NCBI GenBank assembly: GCA_002382735.1
Contig: DFZN01000059.1
Span: 22,054 to 86,053 of the forward strand
From: a bacterium UBP11_UBA4055
GTDB taxonomy: Bacteria > UBA4055
Reading direction: 5' to 3'
DNA length: 64,000 bases
Within the stretch, counting starts at the first letter, position 1; each line of letters begins with the position of its first letter. The notes under the pieces were generated by a model. The model was given only the letters and a program-made list of their open reading frames with translations, had not been told where the DNA came from and did no database searches. Shown one piece after another: positions 61,745 through 64,000 of the stretch. Position numbers and translations under genes: made by a program.

Positions 61745-63124
61745 TTACTTCAACATCATCATTTTTCTGCTCTGAACAGCCTTGCCATCCACGCTGAACT
61801 TATAGAAATATATCCCCGAATTTAAACCGTCAGCACTGAAAATTACCGAATGTTTTCCGGACGGCATCTTTTTGTTTACAAGCGTACGGACAAGTTCGCC
61901 TTTCGTGTTAAAAACCGACAGCGTGACCTGACCTGTGGTCTTTAAAGAGTAGCTGATCTCTGTCGTTGGATTGAACGGATTCGGGTAGTTCTGGTGAAGT
62001 TCGTAACCGCTGACCTCATAAACAAAATTCTCAATATTCGTATAATTTCCGTCCTGATCAAATTTACATATCCATACATCGCCGAATTTTGAACCGACAG
62101 CCAGGCATCCGCCGTCAGCAGTAGGAATGAGAGAATTACTGCCGAAGTCTTTTTCCCAGATTATCCCGGCGTCTTTATTCAGCTTGTAAGTTTTAGATGT
62201 GGTTCCTACAAAGAAATCTTCGTTTGAGGTTTGTTTCACACTATGGATCGAAGGTGATAATTCCGTACTCCACGAAGAATAACTGAGCGATCTGTCTAAA
62301 TTAAACAGCTTTGACTCGCCAAATATTACATACATTGAATTAACAATATCTAAACCTCGAAAATTATAGCCTTTATCCTGAAAGATGTTCTGTTCTATCA
62401 ATATTTCCAGACTGTCGCTGTACATCGCAATATAAGGAAAAACAGTATACGAACTGTCTATAACTTCATAATTCCCTACAACAGTGTACTCGTCGCCGGA
62501 TGATCCCGGCTGCATCAAGATCGATCTGACATCATTAGACAGAGCAAATAACGAGTCAAATAATGTATTTTCAAGTCCTCTGGAAGCTACTCTATTTCCG
62601 TTTTTATCAAGCTTTTCTAAAAATCCCGAGCCGTATTCAAAACTTTCCTGATAATATCCGGATAAGACACATCCGCTGTCATTGGAGCATGCGACGGCAT
62701 TCACACCCGCACCAAAAGAAGGAACATTAGTATATGATTTGGTCCAGATCTCATCGAAAGTACCACTTTTCTTTGAAATATAACCCGCCTGACCAAAATA
62801 ATTAGTAACGCGGGCAATGTATATACTGCTGTCTGAAGAACAATCCATATCGTTTATATAAAAACTTGCAGGTCCGTCCACTCCGATCTTCTTTGTCCAT
62901 AGCGAGTCGCCGTTTTCGTTTATTGCAATCACCCATATAATATCATTATCATCTGGTGTTCTGATGCTGCAATTTATCAAATAATTCCCGTCATTCATCC
63001 GGATGATCTGCTTTCCGCCTTCGTTAAGATCGCCGCCGTATCTTCTTTCCCATGTGTCGATTGGCTGACCAAAAACATAGCTCCAAAGCAACAAAGATAT
63101 GGTTATCATCATTAATGTTCTCAT
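61745..63124 (-). CDS. Secreted protein with type IX sorting domain
   Basis: The 459-residue protein has a signal peptide (MRTLMMITISLLLWSYVFG) and begins WERRYGGDLNEGGKQIIRMNDG, a beta-propeller-like repeat pattern (about 25-350) seen in other cargo proteins (TADGGCLAVGSKFGDVWICKFDQDGN). The C-terminus is a type IX sorting domain: ELHQNYPNPFNPTTEISYSL, then LNSGIYFYKFSV and RKMMMLK. Function is unknown. The operon order is Bax-inhibitor-like, this gene, M6 protease, transketolase. Confidence 0.85.
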   Translation of the reverse strand: MRTLMMITISLLLWSYVFGQPIDTWERRYGGDLNEGGKQIIRMNDGNYLINCSIRTPDDNDIIWVIAINENGDSLWTKKIGVDGPASFYINDMDCSSDSSIYIARVTNYFGQAGYISKKSGTFDEIWTKSYTNVPSFGAGVNAVACSNDSGCVLSGYYQESFEYGSGFLEKLDKNGNRVASRGLENTLFDSLFALSNDVRSILMQPGSSGDEYTVVGNYEVIDSSYTVFPYIAMYSDSLEILIEQNIFQDKGYNFRGLDIVNSMYVIFGESKLFNLDRSLSYSSWSTELSPSIHSVKQTSNEDFFVGTTSKTYKLNKDAGIIWEKDFGSNSLIPTADGGCLAVGSKFGDVWICKFDQDGNYTNIENFVYEVSGYELHQNYPNPFNPTTEISYSLKTTGQVTLSVFNTKGELVRTLVNKKMPSGKHSVIFSADGLNSGIYFYKFSVDGKAVQSRKMMMLK

Positions 63125-63157
63125 AACTTTCCTCCAAATTATGAAATATTGTATGTA

Positions 63158-63853
63158 CTATCTTCTTCTCCCGAATATCCTCAATAGCATCAAAAACAGG
63201 TTTATAAAATCGAGATAAAGTGTCAATGCGCCCATAATAGCTTCTTTTTTATCCTCGTCCGTGCCCTCGTTACCAATGATGTTCATCTGTTTGATCTTCT
63301 GCGTATCATAAGCGGTCAGGCCGACAAAGACGAAGACGCCGATGTAAGTTATAAGCCAGTACAGAGCGCTGTTCGCCCAGAACATATTTACGACAGAACC
63401 GATCACTATGCCGATAAGGCCCATGAAAAAAAAGCTTCCCCAGCTTGTGAGATCTTTTTTTGTAACATAGCCGTAAAAGCTCATCGCTCCGAACATGGCC
63501 GCGGCCGTGAAGAACGCGCTGGTTATCGCCGCCTGTGTATATACGATGAAAATGAACGATAGTGTAAGGCCGTTTAGAGCTGCATATAAAAAGAATACCA
63601 TCATAGCCGTTGACGCGCTCATCTTTCTTACTGCTACCGCGAGCGTACCTACTGCGAACAGCTGAGCAATGAATAATCCTATAAAAATAAAAGGATTTCC
63701 GAACATGAACGCTATCATTCTTTCGCTTGTCGATACAAAGTAAGCTATGCCAGTCGTTACAAGCAGCGCAGTCATCATCCAGTTATATACGCCCAGCATG
63801 AACCTTCTCTGCTCCTCTGCCACTTCCTGCGATATTACTCTGTCCTGTATCAT
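63158..63853 (-). CDS. Bax inhibitor-1/YccA family membrane protein
   Basis: The 231-residue protein has seven membrane segments and the BI-1 signatures MLGVYNWMMTALLVTTGIAYFVS at the N-terminus and FVGLTAYDTQKIKQM near residue 180, followed by LTLYLDFINLFLMLLRIFG. Members modulate membrane proteases (YccA with FtsH) or calcium leak. It is preceded by TAGGAGC. It lies 33 bases upstream of the type IX cargo gene, so may be the first gene of that operon. About 145 bases between it and the window edge hold no other gene. Confidence 0.93.
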   Translation of the reverse strand: MIQDRVISQEVAEEQRRFMLGVYNWMMTALLVTTGIAYFVSTSERMIAFMFGNPFIFIGLFIAQLFAVGTLAVAVRKMSASTAMMVFFLYAALNGLTLSFIFIVYTQAAITSAFFTAAAMFGAMSFYGYVTKKDLTSWGSFFFMGLIGIVIGSVVNMFWANSALYWLITYIGVFVFVGLTAYDTQKIKQMNIIGNEGTDEDKKEAIMGALTLYLDFINLFLMLLRIFGRRR

Positions 63854-64000
63854 TTTATGCTCCTACTAATTTTTTAGTTAAATTTCATAAAGTTTTTTGT
63901 TAAATTTGTAATAGCAAGACAGCCGCATTTTTTTTAGGTCACTGTTTTCGAACAAACCTCCAAAGGAGTCAGCTGCTTGCTAACAAAAACTAACCGAAGG
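63854..64000. other. Right edge, no gene seen
   Basis: AT-rich; no gene, hairpin or clear promoter for the BI-1 gene could be found. Weak TTAACA and TAACTA hexamers 17 bases apart lie close to the start codon. Confidence 0.3.

Noticed and set aside
1..64000. tRNA, rRNA, CRISPR arrays, insertion sequences, prophage
   Set aside because: Read by eye on both strands, none was found. A short tRNA could in principle be missed without a covariance search.

Overview
This window looks like a chromosomal segment of a Gram-negative anaerobe of the FCB (Fibrobacterota-Chlorobiota-Bacteroidota) type, at about 43 percent GC by eye. Three things point that way. There is an lpxK gene for lipid A and several signal-peptide beta-barrel proteins. 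Two secreted proteins end in the Asn-Pro-Phe-Asn-Pro type C-terminal domain seen on type IX secretion cargo. There is a biotin-dependent, sodium-pumping decarboxylase. A candidate phylum such as Delongbacteria or Cloacimonadota would fit, but the sequence alone does not settle this. I saw no rRNA, tRNA, CRISPR array, insertion sequence or prophage.

Layout. 1-1903: a partial zinc-ribbon protein, a caspase-like lipoprotein and a 35-residue protein with its own promoter and terminator. 2034-4781: a decayed defence locus, with remnants of hsdM, a DUF1016 nuclease and hsdR, next to an apparently intact nucleotidyltransferase/small-protein pair bounded by a 16-bp direct repeat. 4782-12428: DTW protein, the operon EamA - fumarase alpha - fumarase beta - malic enzyme, an SPFH/PspC pair, and ptb-buk. 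12474-22814: valS followed 9 bp later by a 2565-residue exported TolB-propeller/TPR/CHAT protein. 23068-25007: Fic protein and YjbQ. 25046-29114: the operon moxR - DUF58 - BatD-like - BatA-like - small membrane protein. 29171-31122: an ATPase remnant and a DUF1846 protein. 31127-37978: an envelope cluster with two FlgT-like paralogues, two related beta-barrels (one fused to a CsgG-like domain), a pseudo-sulfatase and another barrel. 37987-41562: metK, an outer-membrane protein and the folate genes folE, SDR and folB. 41720-46114: hprK, EIIA-Man, DUF3108, lpxK and an Fe-S protein. 46120-49958: the four-subunit methylmalonyl-CoA type decarboxylase. 50151-53806: a VWA/BatA protein and an ABC importer pair. 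53922-56665: zinc ribbon, lepA, lepB. 56694-57437: a cyclase-type ATPase/TPR pseudogene. 57425-63853: split transketolase, an M6 protease and a second type IX cargo protein, and a Bax-inhibitor-1 family protein.

How the genes fit together. Fumarase, malic enzyme, the decarboxylase and Ptb/Buk suggest fermentation of C4 acids and acyl-CoAs, with energy gained from a sodium gradient and from substrate-level phosphorylation. Much of the rest is envelope biology and clan CD peptidase-fold proteins (one caspase, one double-CHAT giant). Almost every transcription-unit start I examined carries TTGnnn, a 16-18 bp spacer and TATATT or a one-base variant, so a housekeeping promoter consensus can be read from this window. 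Three separate loci hold genes eroded by internal deletions, which suggests a genome losing accessory genes by small deletions rather than by insertion-sequence disruption.
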